Positions 1 through 5,889 are shown, counted from the first letter of the stretch. The stretch: DNA of 7,118 nt from Candidatus Woesearchaeota archaeon (GCA_007128245.1 SKXU01000085.1:1-7118), one strand, 5' to 3'. Notes: generated from the sequence alone by a model not told the origin. Made by a program: numbers and translations.

Positions 1-765
1 AACATGGTTTCTTCTGGCTTGCGTGAGTTGATCGTGCATCTTGTCAAGCATCGCTACGTGGACGTTCTCGTCACGAACGCCGGTGGCGTTGAGGAAGATG
101 TCATGAAGTGTTTTAAGCCGTTTAAGCTCGGTTCTTTTCGTGCTCAGGGAAGGATGCTTTTTGACGAATCTATTCATCGTATAGGAAACATTTTTGTGCC
201 GACTGATCGCTACGCAGAGCTTGATAAGTTTCTCTCTCCTTTGCTTGATGAGGTGTTCTCTGAGCAAAAGACTATTACGCCTCTTGAGTTGTTGCGTGTC
301 GTGGGTGAGCGTCTGGATCATGACGAGTCGATCTTGACTTGGGCTGCGAGAAATGACATCCCAGTATTTTGTCCGGGCATTCAGGATGGAAGTTTTGGCC
401 AGCTCTTTTATTTTCGCTCACACACTGACAAGGAGTTCGTTGTTGATATTGCTCGCGAAACAAAAGTCATTACTGATATCACCCTCAACGCCGACTCTAC
501 TGGTGCAGTGGTGTTGGGTGGGGGGATTGCAAAGCACTTCACATTACTCAATAATATCTTGCGTGATGGATTAGACTACGCGGTGTTCATCAACACAGGA
601 GAGGAGTTTGATGGTTCTGATAGTGGTGCGCGTCCTGACGAAGCGGTTTCTTGGGCGAAGGTGAGCACTAAGGCTCTGTCTGTGAAGGTGCATTGTGACG
701 CTACTATTGCGTTTCCATTGCTTGCGTGTGCGTGGACTGAGTGGGAACGCTCCCGAAATCAATAA
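1..765 (+). CDS. dys: Deoxyhypusine synthase, 5'-truncated by window edge
   Basis: Transfers the aminobutyl group of spermidine to one lysine of initiation factor aIF5A in an NAD-dependent reaction, the first step of hypusine formation in the cytoplasm. The visible 253 residues match the C-terminal two thirds of the family: SSGLRE near the start, VTNAGGVEED (23-32), CPGIQDGSFG (123-132), NADSTGAVVLGGGIAKHF (162-179) and FDGSDSGARPDEAVSWAKV (202-220). The lysine in SWAKV (219 of the fragment) is the catalytic lysine position of the family. An in-frame codon precedes the first ATG, and that ATG falls within the conserved SN-M/L-x-SSGLRE region, so the real start lies upstream of the window. It ends in TAA; the next gene's TATA-like box overlaps this stop. 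Confidence 0.95.
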   Translation, partial: NMVSSGLRELIVHLVKHRYVDVLVTNAGGVEEDVMKCFKPFKLGSFRAQGRMLFDESIHRIGNIFVPTDRYAELDKFLSPLLDEVFSEQKTITPLELLRVVGERLDHDESILTWAARNDIPVFCPGIQDGSFGQLFYFRSHTDKEFVVDIARETKVITDITLNADSTGAVVLGGGIAKHFTLLNNILRDGLDYAVFINTGEEFDGSDSGARPDEAVSWAKVSTKALSVKVHCDATIAFPLLACAWTEWERSRNQ

Positions 766-768
766 ATA
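761..768 (+). promoter_or_regulatory. TATA-like box for the 58-residue membrane protein
   Basis: AATAAATA, centred about 25 bases before the ATG at 790 and overlapping the TAA stop of deoxyhypusine synthase. The spacing fits archaeal transcription starting at or next to the start codon, giving a leaderless mRNA. No Shine-Dalgarno sequence is present before 790. Confidence 0.5.
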
Positions 769-781
769 GTCGACGCACTTC

Positions 782-789
782 TTTTTTTT
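782..789 (+). terminator. Oligo-T run, possible archaeal terminator for deoxyhypusine synthase
   Basis: Eight consecutive T lie 17 bases after the deoxyhypusine synthase stop, with no obvious hairpin. Archaeal RNA polymerase can stop on T-runs of this kind. The run directly abuts the next ATG, so it may instead be incidental to the initiation region. Confidence 0.3.
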
Positions 790-966
790 ATGGACAGATT
801 ATCGCAGTGGATATTGGGTTTGCTCGTGTTTGGAGGGCTTATGCTTGGCATCCCTCAATTATATCGTTATCTTGCCTTTGGTGGAGCTCCTTGGGTTGCA
901 GTTGTTGTGGGTTGGGCGAGCGTTGTGGTAGCAGTTGTGTATGGTGTGCGCACACTCAAAAAGTAA
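790..966 (+). CDS. Small two-helix membrane protein, unknown function
   Basis: This 58-residue reading frame is short but has its own promoter-like box 25 bases upstream. It starts MDRLSQW and ends in a basic TLKK. Two hydrophobic stretches, about residues 7-21 and 34-52, would span the membrane, joined by a short loop (PQLYRYLAFGGAP). The basic tail would probably face the cytoplasm. It sits in the 234-base gap between deoxyhypusine synthase and ferredoxin and fills most of it. No family is recognised. Its reality rests on composition, promoter placement and fit in the gap; without homologues it remains a prediction. Confidence 0.6.
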   Translation: MDRLSQWILGLLVFGGLMLGIPQLYRYLAFGGAPWVAVVVGWASVVVAVVYGVRTLKK

Positions 967-970
967 AGTC

Positions 971-977
971 TTTTAAT
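971..977 (+). promoter_or_regulatory. TATA-like box for ferredoxin
   Basis: TTTTAAT, centred about 26 bases before the ATG at 1000 and just after the stop of the small membrane protein. The spacing favours the ATG at 1000 over the out-of-frame ATG at 996 and implies leaderless transcription. Confidence 0.5.
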
Positions 978-999
978 CTTTACAAGTTCATCCTCATGT

Positions 1000-1281
1000 A
1001 TGGCTACTGTAGAATTTGTGATGGACGAGTTAACCGTGGATGTTGATGAAGGGGCAAAGATGATTGATGTGTGTAAACAAGAAGGTTCTTCTGTTCCGTT
1101 TGGTTGCTCAAACGGGGTGTGTGGCACGTGCATCACAAAAATTGTTTCTGGAAATGAGAACTTGTCTTCTCCTACTCCTCGTGAGTCTCAAACGCTTGAA
1201 ATGTTTGGTGCTGATGATGGTGATCACCGGTTACTCTGTCAGTGCACCGTGCACGGTGATGTTACGTTAGATAGTCCATAA
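1000..1281 (+). CDS. Plant-type [2Fe-2S] ferredoxin
   Basis: A soluble one-electron carrier of 93 residues, the usual size for the family. The cluster-binding pattern is intact: C36-x4-C41-x2-C44 in FGCSNGVCGTC, with the fourth ligand C80 in RLLCQC. C82 is an extra nearby cysteine. An N-terminal beta-hairpin (ATVEFVMDELTVDVDEG) and a helix (MIDVCKQEG) precede the cluster loop, as in the beta-grasp fold. Redox partners cannot be read from the sequence. An Mrp-like ATPase, a factor type linked to Fe-S cluster handling, lies convergent with it, and the two genes overlap by 20 bases at their 3' ends. A TATA-like box 26 bases upstream supports the ATG at 1000. Confidence 0.92.
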   Translation: MATVEFVMDELTVDVDEGAKMIDVCKQEGSSVPFGCSNGVCGTCITKIVSGNENLSSPTPRESQTLEMFGADDGDHRLLCQCTVHGDVTLDSP

Positions 1282-2029
1282 AACGTATTTGACTTTCTTC
1301 TGGGAGTGCGAGCTTTCCGTCTGCTGCTAACTGGCGGATGTCTTTGTCGAGCGGGATGCGCGTAATAAATGGCACGCTGAGTTCTTTTGCGAGTTCTTGT
1401 CCGCCTCCTTCTCCAAAGACTTCTCCTGCCATGTTTTCTACTACTCCTAAGATGAGGTGTCCTGTTTGTTGAGCCATTCCTGCTGCTCGTTTCGCGTCTC
1501 GCAGGCTATTTCGCTCTGGCGTCGTCACCAAGATGATTCCTGTAAGATTTGCTACTTGCATCGCGCTTAAGGGAACGTCTGAGGTTCCTGGTGGGAAGTC
1601 AAAGATGAGTATGTCAAGGTCTTGCCAATCAGTTTTTTCGATAAAGTCCGTGAGGAGTCGGTGCTTGATTGGTCCTCGTATCATGATAGGGCTTTCAGGG
1701 TCTTGCATAAATCCCGTGCTTACCATGCGTATTCCTTGGTGGTGTATAGGCATGAGTTTTCCTGATTCAGAAAAGCGCAGCTCTTCTGTTAGGTTGAACG
1801 CTTCTGGCACGTTTGGACAGTCCACGTCGGCGTCGATTAACCCTACTTTTTTCCCATTTTGTGCTAGGAGGAGTGCGAGTTGTGTGGCAAAAAAGGTTTT
1901 TCCCACGCCTCCTTTTCCTGCGTGTACGCCTATACGGAGTGGGATGTGTTTGATGCTTTGATACAATCGCTCTTTTTCTTGCGTGATTGGATCTTTTGGT
2001 TCTTGTGGGGTGTATTGTGGCAATGCCAT
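1262..2029 (-). CDS. Mrp/ApbC/NBP35-like P-loop ATPase lacking the CxxC motif
   Basis: A 255-residue SIMIBI-class ATPase. It shows the deviant Walker A GKGGVGKT (38-45), switch-type DADVDCPNV (66-74), IRGPIKHRLL (117-126) and Walker B region FDFPPGTSDVPLS (143-155), all typical of Mrp/ApbC/NBP35 proteins that carry and transfer Fe-S clusters. GEVFGEGGGQELA (202-214) matches the family's C-terminal loop, but the residues that normally precede it, with the cluster-binding CxxC, are absent: VENMAG runs straight into EVFGEGGG. C71 is the only cysteine I see. It may therefore be a non-cluster paralogue with MinD-like behaviour. The start at 2029 is supported by a TATA-like box 24 bases upstream, shared with the divergent neighbour. 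Confidence 0.85.
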   Translation of the reverse strand: MALPQYTPQEPKDPITQEKERLYQSIKHIPLRIGVHAGKGGVGKTFFATQLALLLAQNGKKVGLIDADVDCPNVPEAFNLTEELRFSESGKLMPIHHQGIRMVSTGFMQDPESPIMIRGPIKHRLLTDFIEKTDWQDLDILIFDFPPGTSDVPLSAMQVANLTGIILVTTPERNSLRDAKRAAGMAQQTGHLILGVVENMAGEVFGEGGGQELAKELSVPFITRIPLDKDIRQLAADGKLALPEESQIRFMDYLT

Positions 2030-2049
2030 GTGTGTAGAAGTGAAAAGGT

Positions 2050-2057
2050 ACTTATAT
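2050..2057. promoter_or_regulatory. Shared TATA-like box for a divergent gene pair
   Basis: ACTTATAT on the plus strand reads ATATAAGT on the minus strand. Its centre is about 24 bases from the minus-strand ATG at 2029 and 26 bases from the plus-strand ATG at 2080. One AT-rich element is thus placed correctly to start leaderless transcripts in both directions in a 50-base intergenic gap. It also decides the start of the plus-strand gene at 2080 rather than 2071. Confidence 0.55.
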
Positions 2058-2079
2058 TCCTTCGTATGTTATGCATTGT

Positions 2080-2898
2080 ATGAAGCCGTATATTGCGTGG
2101 TGTCCGGGACTTGACGAGGACCTTGATGCGCTCCAACTCGTGGCTTCTTCTAACGTTGCAGGGGTTGAGACTTCTGGTATTGATGCCATGCTGCGCATGC
2201 AAGAGGCTGGTGTGCGAGTGAGTTTGCATAACATCGTGCGCTCTGGTGTTGCCATGCTTGGCAGTGAGGGTTTTCAGGAGCAGTTTTCTGATGAGCTTTT
2301 GCTTGCCGCTCGCTCTGATGCACAGACACTAGGTTTTCATCTTCCTCGACGCTACTCGCCTGAGCGTGCTGGTCGTGTGCGCTCTGATATCCAGTTCCTG
2401 AATCGACTGTTTCCTCAGAAATCTATTGTTGCAGAGTTGCAATGCGTGTTTTCAACAGGGTCTCCTGACGCACAAAAATGGCATCCCGGGGTGACGTGCG
2501 ATGATGAGTTATTTCACACTCGCGTTCATGAAGTGCTTGTTGATGCTTCGCTCTTGTGTGATGTGAGTCATTTGCTTGTTACTGCGTCTCAGTTTTCGTC
2601 TTCAGTTGATGCGTGCGTTGCGTGGTGTGTTGCCGTTCTTGACAGCATTGATTGGCGCGTTGAGCAGCTGCATGTTGTTGTTCCTTCTGGTCCCTTAGAG
2701 TATGTGCGTGACTTGCATGGAGTGTTTGATGGTTCTGAGTGGTCTGAGGCGGTTTTGTTGTTGTGCCAGAAAGTTCTCGCAAACAGTCCTGTAAAGACGG
2801 TGACGCTTGAGATGTACACAGGTCTTTCTCCTCGTGAGCATGTCCAAGTACTTATCAAGCAAGCTGAGCTGTTTCGTCAACGCACTGAAGGCTTTTAA
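2080..2898 (+). CDS. TIM-barrel protein with DUF692/MNIO-like metal motifs
   Basis: A 272-residue protein that resembles the DUF692/MNIO family (multinuclear non-heme iron oxidative enzymes, TIM-barrel fold) by motif order, not by overall recognition. Likely ligands lie at the ends of hydrophobic strands: E30 (GVETS), H50 (VSLHN), H87 (GFHLP), E119 (VAELQ), D161 and H164 (CDVSHLLVTAS), H198 (QLHVVVP), D211 and H213 (RDLHG, followed by W221) and E244 (VTLEMY). DUF692 proteins show the same series of H, H, E, DxxH, IHL, DxH and LIE motifs. Size is typical. Known MNIOs modify cysteines of ribosomal peptides; no Cys-rich precursor peptide is apparent nearby. Alternative: another xylose-isomerase-like barrel. 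I chose ATG 2080 over the in-frame ATG 2071 because of TATA-box spacing. Confidence 0.6.
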   Translation: MKPYIAWCPGLDEDLDALQLVASSNVAGVETSGIDAMLRMQEAGVRVSLHNIVRSGVAMLGSEGFQEQFSDELLLAARSDAQTLGFHLPRRYSPERAGRVRSDIQFLNRLFPQKSIVAELQCVFSTGSPDAQKWHPGVTCDDELFHTRVHEVLVDASLLCDVSHLLVTASQFSSSVDACVAWCVAVLDSIDWRVEQLHVVVPSGPLEYVRDLHGVFDGSEWSEAVLLLCQKVLANSPVKTVTLEMYTGLSPREHVQVLIKQAELFRQRTEGF

Positions 2899-2899
2899 A
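2893..2899 (+). promoter_or_regulatory. TATA-like box for the membrane-protein pair
   Basis: TTTTAAA, centred 26 bases before the ATG at 2922 and overlapping the TAA stop of the upstream gene (2896-2898). The spacing fits a leaderless transcript for the first gene of the two-gene membrane operon. Confidence 0.5.
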
Positions 2900-2921
2900 C
2901 TGATTTTGTCTTCTCTGGTGT

Positions 2922-3635
2922 ATGGTCAAGGATGATAAGCGACTTCCGTTTCTGATTGCAGCGTCTTTTCTTGGTTCTGTACTGCTTATTCGTTTAAGCG
3001 TGTGGCTTGCGGGATCCGCAGAGTCTGAGTTCGCAGCTGCTGCTAAGGCAGGTATTATGCCTGAAACACAGTTTTATGTCGGCTCAAACATTATTTTGTT
3101 TGGCTACCACATTCATCACTTCTACATCGGATTTTTACTCCTCTGTATTGGGGGATGGATTGCCATCGTTGGCTCCGAGTACTTTACTCGCACGCACGCC
3201 GCGTTGCTGTATGGAGCAGGTCTTGGATTATTCTTAGACGAGATTGGTCTGCTATTGACGTGGGGCGACTATTATAGTAGTTTATCTTATCTTTGGGTGC
3301 TTATCGTGCTCGCATTGTTTTGTAACATCATTTTTTTCAGTGATTTTTGGCATCGAGTAAAGCAGAATATGGTTCGGTCAAAAAAGAAGTCTCCGTTGTT
3401 GCTCTTGTTGCAGAAGAATCCACTCTTACTATCTGGGATTGATCGCGTCGCACACCTCACGTCTCACACTGAGCGCGTTCGTCACGTGTTTACTGGGGCG
3501 GTGTATGTGGCGTTGTGCTTGCTTATCGTTTTTTATCCCCAGTTTTTTTACATCTGGGTGGCTGGAGGACTTGTGTTACTTGGAGGTCAGTATTTGGTGC
3601 GAGCATTTTTGGAGGTGAAACATGAAACTAGCTGA
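2922..3635 (+). CDS. Polytopic membrane protein with HxHH and DE motifs
   Basis: A 237-residue integral membrane protein. Hydrophobic segments lie at about 9-30, 54-84, 95-113, 122-140, 190-208 and 210-228, and a charged loop (144-158, rich in K and R) separates the two halves. Polar residues sit in or beside the membrane: H63, H65 and H66 in GYHIHHFYIG, then GLGLFLDEIGLLLTWGDYY (100-118) with D106, E107 and D116. Buried His and Asp/Glu clusters like this often bind metal or catalyse in the membrane, but I do not recognise a characterised family. The gene starts 23 bases after the TIM-barrel gene with its own TATA-like box and overlaps the next small membrane gene by 14 bases, so these two are probably co-transcribed. 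Confidence 0.8.
   Translation: MVKDDKRLPFLIAASFLGSVLLIRLSVWLAGSAESEFAAAAKAGIMPETQFYVGSNIILFGYHIHHFYIGFLLLCIGGWIAIVGSEYFTRTHAALLYGAGLGLFLDEIGLLLTWGDYYSSLSYLWVLIVLALFCNIIFFSDFWHRVKQNMVRSKKKSPLLLLLQKNPLLLSGIDRVAHLTSHTERVRHVFTGAVYVALCLLIVFYPQFFYIWVAGGLVLLGGQYLVRAFLEVKHETS
3611..3618 (+). promoter_or_regulatory. Strong Shine-Dalgarno site inside an operon
   Basis: GGAGGTGA lies 3 bases before the ATG at 3622, inside the end of the upstream gene. It is close to a perfect complement of the 16S rRNA 3' end. It contrasts with the operon-leading genes here, which lack such sites, and strongly supports the 52-residue gene downstream. Confidence 0.75.
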
Positions 3636-3780
3636 TAAGATGAGCTTGGTCTTTTTGGGCGTGCTCTACATCGGTGCTGGCATCGTGATTTTTCGATGGC
3701 CTGAGACGTTGTATTATGCTGTTGCAGCCATCTTTATGATTCAGGGTGTGGTGTCGTTTTTGCGCGCGTTTTCAGAATAG
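3622..3780 (+). CDS. Small two-helix membrane protein, unknown function
   Basis: A 52-residue frame starting MKLADKMS directly after a strong Shine-Dalgarno site. Two hydrophobic segments, about 8-24 and 30-48, flank a short loop with RWPE (25-28); the end is LRAFSE. The start overlaps the 3' end of the larger membrane gene by 14 bases, typical of translationally coupled partners, so it may be a small subunit or companion of that protein. Its last 47 bases overlap the 3' end of endonuclease III on the opposite strand, where that protein has only a non-conserved tail. No family is recognised. Confidence 0.72.
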   Translation: MKLADKMSLVFLGVLYIGAGIVIFRWPETLYYAVAAIFMIQGVVSFLRAFSE

Positions 3781-4408
3781 TTTTTCCTGTAGGACAGATG
3801 TCGCTGAGCACGCACTTTTCACAGTGCGGTTTCCTTGCGTGGCAGACTTTTCTTCCGTGCTGAATAAGTAGATCTCCCCATTCCTTCCATTGCGTGTTTG
3901 GGAGGATGCGCATCATGGTTTGCTCTCCTTTTAGTGGGTGTTTTTCTTTCGTAAATCCGAGGCGGTGTGTGACGCGTGCGATGTGCGTGTCCATGACAAT
4001 ACCTTCTCGTTTATCGTGAAGTACGTGGAGTACGACGTTAGCCGTTTTTCGTCCTACGCCGGGAAGCGTAATGAGCTGTGCGAGAGAGTCTGGGACGACT
4101 CCGTTATGCTCAGTTACGAGTGCTGTGCACATGCCTTTGAGGTTTTTTGCTTTTGCTTTATAGTATCCTGTGCTGTAGATGTCTTGCTCGAGTTCTTTTA
4201 TTGAGGCGTTTGCGATTGCTTGTGGTGTGGGATATTTTTTGAAGAGTGTTTTTGTGACGCGGTTAATGTTCTCATCCGTTGTTTGTGCTGACAAGAGTAC
4301 TGCTGCGACGAGTTGCCACGGTTCTTCCCAGTCCAGTGCTGTTTCAAAGACAGGATATTCTTTTTCGAGGAGTGTGATAACTTCTTGTGCGCGTGCTTGG
4401 AGTTTCAT
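3734..4408 (-). CDS. nth: Endonuclease III (DNA glycosylase/AP lyase)
   Basis: Removes oxidised pyrimidines from DNA and cleaves the resulting abasic site in base excision repair. With the start at 4408 it has 224 residues. Visible motifs: LLSAQTTDENI (38-48), the helix-hairpin-helix LPGVGRKTANVV (115-126) with catalytic K121, the catalytic D140 in VMDTHIARV, and the [4Fe-4S] cysteines C189-x6-C196-x2-C199-x5-C205. All key residues are present, so it should be active. The frame is open to an ATG at 4489, adding 27 basic and hydrophobic residues; I prefer 4408 because family members begin about there and a diverged relic of the same 5' end (5890-5994) has a matching short N-terminus. Its first codons lie in the duplicated segment and seem to come from inserted DNA. 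Confidence 0.93.
   Translation of the reverse strand: MKLQARAQEVITLLEKEYPVFETALDWEEPWQLVAAVLLSAQTTDENINRVTKTLFKKYPTPQAIANASIKELEQDIYSTGYYKAKAKNLKGMCTALVTEHNGVVPDSLAQLITLPGVGRKTANVVLHVLHDKREGIVMDTHIARVTHRLGFTKEKHPLKGEQTMMRILPNTQWKEWGDLLIQHGRKVCHARKPHCEKCVLSDICPTGKTILKTRAKTTPHPES
4338..4390. repeat. Direct repeat copy A, within nth 5' coding region
   Basis: A 53-base stretch matching 5912-5964 in the same orientation. The first 35 bases (4338-4372) are identical. The following 18 differ at three sites, spaced three bases apart and all silent on the nth strand (GTT/GTC, ATC/ATA, ACA/ACC). Similarity then fades, but the encoded peptides remain alignable (KLQARAQEV against NLKSRAQEV). It encodes residues of the functional endonuclease III. 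Confidence 0.9.
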
Positions 4409-4508
4409 ACTTTTATTGTACAGGCGTAATTGCTTGAAAAGCTTTCCGAAAAGAAAAATAATCTCTTGTTTGTGACGCAATCTTTTCATGTAATCACAGC
4501 CAAGACTT

Positions 4509-4862
4509 ATGAATACTCAAAGCAACAAGTCTACTATGACAAATATCTATCCTAGCGAGGAACAATCAAAGTACATCCTGCAAAGGTGGGAGGAATTGGG
4601 CGCCTCAAGATGCCGCCGAGAAAAACAACAGCCCAGCTACGCTGTTAATCCAACACAGTCTCGAGTCATCCGTAAGGAAGTTGACTCAATGAGCGTTTCT
4701 CCGAATGTTGCGCCGCCTCAATGTGTAAACCAACCCCTTTCACCTTATGAAGCTTGTCGAGCTTCGATGCGAAAAATTCTTTACTCAAAAGATTTACCGA
4801 GTTTGGCCACGACTTATTCTATCAGAAGGTCTTTGTGTGTGCCGAAGAATTCATCTTTCTGA
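4509..4862 (+). CDS. Hypothetical protein in the inserted segment
   Basis: A 117-residue frame with no recognised family. It is polar and soluble: a Ser/Thr/Asn-rich start (MNTQSNKSTMTN), a likely helix around EEQSKYILQRWEELGASRCRR (17-37), a proline-rich middle (65-79) and a basic C-terminal part (MRKILYSK). From about 4754 to 4900 another frame also reads as a plausible protein with a hydrophobic segment, so the C-terminal third could be frameshifted. No convincing Shine-Dalgarno site is seen; a weak TATA-like TTTTCATG is 23 bases upstream. It precedes the TraB-like gene by 61 bases in the same direction and may be its partner, but nothing shows this directly. Confidence 0.45.
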   Translation: MNTQSNKSTMTNIYPSEEQSKYILQRWEELGASRCRREKQQPSYAVNPTQSRVIRKEVDSMSVSPNVAPPQCVNQPLSPYEACRASMRKILYSKDLPSLATTYSIRRSLCVPKNSSF

Positions 4863-4893
4863 TTTGCTTATTACTGGGTGGTTTTTCCAGAGG

Positions 4894-4901
4894 ATTTAAA
4901 T
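4894..4901 (+). promoter_or_regulatory. Palindromic TATA-like box for the TraB-like gene
   Basis: ATTTAAAT, centred 26 bases before the GTG at 4924. The spacing matches the other genes here, supports GTG as the start and suggests that this cargo gene has its own leaderless promoter. Confidence 0.55.
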
Positions 4902-4923
4902 CAGAAAACATCTTAATTATTGC

Positions 4924-5886
4924 GTGCATTTTCAATATCAGGAATCTCAATTCAACTCTCAGCACGTAAACATAGTGTTTCACGACCATAAAGATAATGT
5001 GGAGTTCCGAATGAGTAATCTTGAAAAATTTGCTGAGGGAATAGACGCAATAATTCTTGAGCAAGGAGAACCCCATGCTGGTGCTTATGCGGGCGCACAA
5101 GCTCTTACTGACTACTTTCGACATGGAATAGTATCTAGTGGTTTATCCTTTGTCAATCCGCAAGTGATTGAGATGATTGAAATTTTTTCTCAACGCATTC
5201 CGAATTTCTTCCCTACTCTGCTTTTTGAGCGCTGTCCTGATGAGGTTTCTACTATTAATCCTGAAGGCGTGGAGTGGAACTTTTTTTTAGATCCTCGTAA
5301 AGAAACGTTTACGGCATATGATACTTGTTTCAAAACTCTTGATTCAGATGCAAGGATTAGGGATAAAGCGTTAGCCAAAGACATCTTAAATATTGGAAAT
5401 TCAGTTGGAGTGATTAGAGGAGCATCTCATTGGCCTTTAGTGCATTATCTCGGAACTGGTCCAGATATACATGTGTTCCTCCCATTTCAAGACTATCCTG
5501 TGACGCATGCGATTAAGCAGTCTTTTGCTTTACGAACACAAACTACGACCTTAGAAATGTCATACGCTTGCTTTTTCGAACTTTACCTGGCTCGCATATT
5601 ACAAGAGGTTCTTTCAAGAAGAGAAAGCGTTCTTGCAGCAACTCTCTTGACTGCTGCTGGAGCTTCCGAGCATGTTTTACGCATTGCACAAAAGGGGTCT
5701 TATTCTCAAAGCCATCAGCTTGAGCGCATCATAAACGGTCTAGATGGTTTTCTTAACAAACACCTTAATTTGGTATGCGATCAAGTTCAGAATCGTTCTG
5801 GTGCGTACAGGACATTGGAGTTCGCGCTTGAACATCCATTTTACCTACCAGGAGCTATGAATCCAAGTACGGACTTTGATTATTGA
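4924..5886 (+). CDS. TraB/TIKI/ChaN-like putative metal hydrolase
   Basis: A 320-residue protein without signal peptide or obvious membrane helix. Its first half has the layout of the TIKI/TraB/EreA/ChaN superfamily: a first strand with histidines, VNIVFHDH (H20, H22); a second strand ending in glutamate, AIILEQGEP (E46); a conserved basic motif RDKALAKDI (R146); and a strand with GxxH, VGVIRGASH (G166-H169). In that superfamily two His sites, a Glu and an Arg form a metal-dependent hydrolase centre. The first motif here is FHDH rather than GxxH. Residues after about 200 are mostly helical and unassigned. A GTG start is chosen because an in-frame stop lies just upstream (4897-4899) and a TATA-like box is 26 bases away. 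The substrate is unknown. Confidence 0.6.
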   Translation: MHFQYQESQFNSQHVNIVFHDHKDNVEFRMSNLEKFAEGIDAIILEQGEPHAGAYAGAQALTDYFRHGIVSSGLSFVNPQVIEMIEIFSQRIPNFFPTLLFERCPDEVSTINPEGVEWNFFLDPRKETFTAYDTCFKTLDSDARIRDKALAKDILNIGNSVGVIRGASHWPLVHYLGTGPDIHVFLPFQDYPVTHAIKQSFALRTQTTTLEMSYACFFELYLARILQEVLSRRESVLAATLLTAAGASEHVLRIAQKGSYSQSHQLERIINGLDGFLNKHLNLVCDQVQNRSGAYRTLEFALEHPFYLPGAMNPSTDFDY

Positions 5887-5889
5887 TGT

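Noticed and set aside
1533..1961. Plus-strand 142-residue frame opposite the Mrp-like gene
   Set aside because: Shadow of an intact P-loop ATPase gene; no family features of its own.
2071..2079. ATG at 2071 as start of the TIM-barrel gene
   Set aside because: In frame, but only 17 bases from the centre of the TATA-like box; the ATG at 2080 has the spacing of the other genes.
4409..4489. N-terminal extension of endonuclease III to the ATG at 4489
   Set aside because: The 27 extra residues have no counterpart in the family and the relic copy of nth starts near the shorter position. A weak TATA-like box upstream of 4489 keeps it possible, but it lies within the opposing gene.
4822..5124. Minus-strand 100-residue frame
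   Set aside because: It lies opposite the start of the TraB-like gene and covers the promoter region; it has no recognisable motif and no upstream signal. Treated as a shadow.
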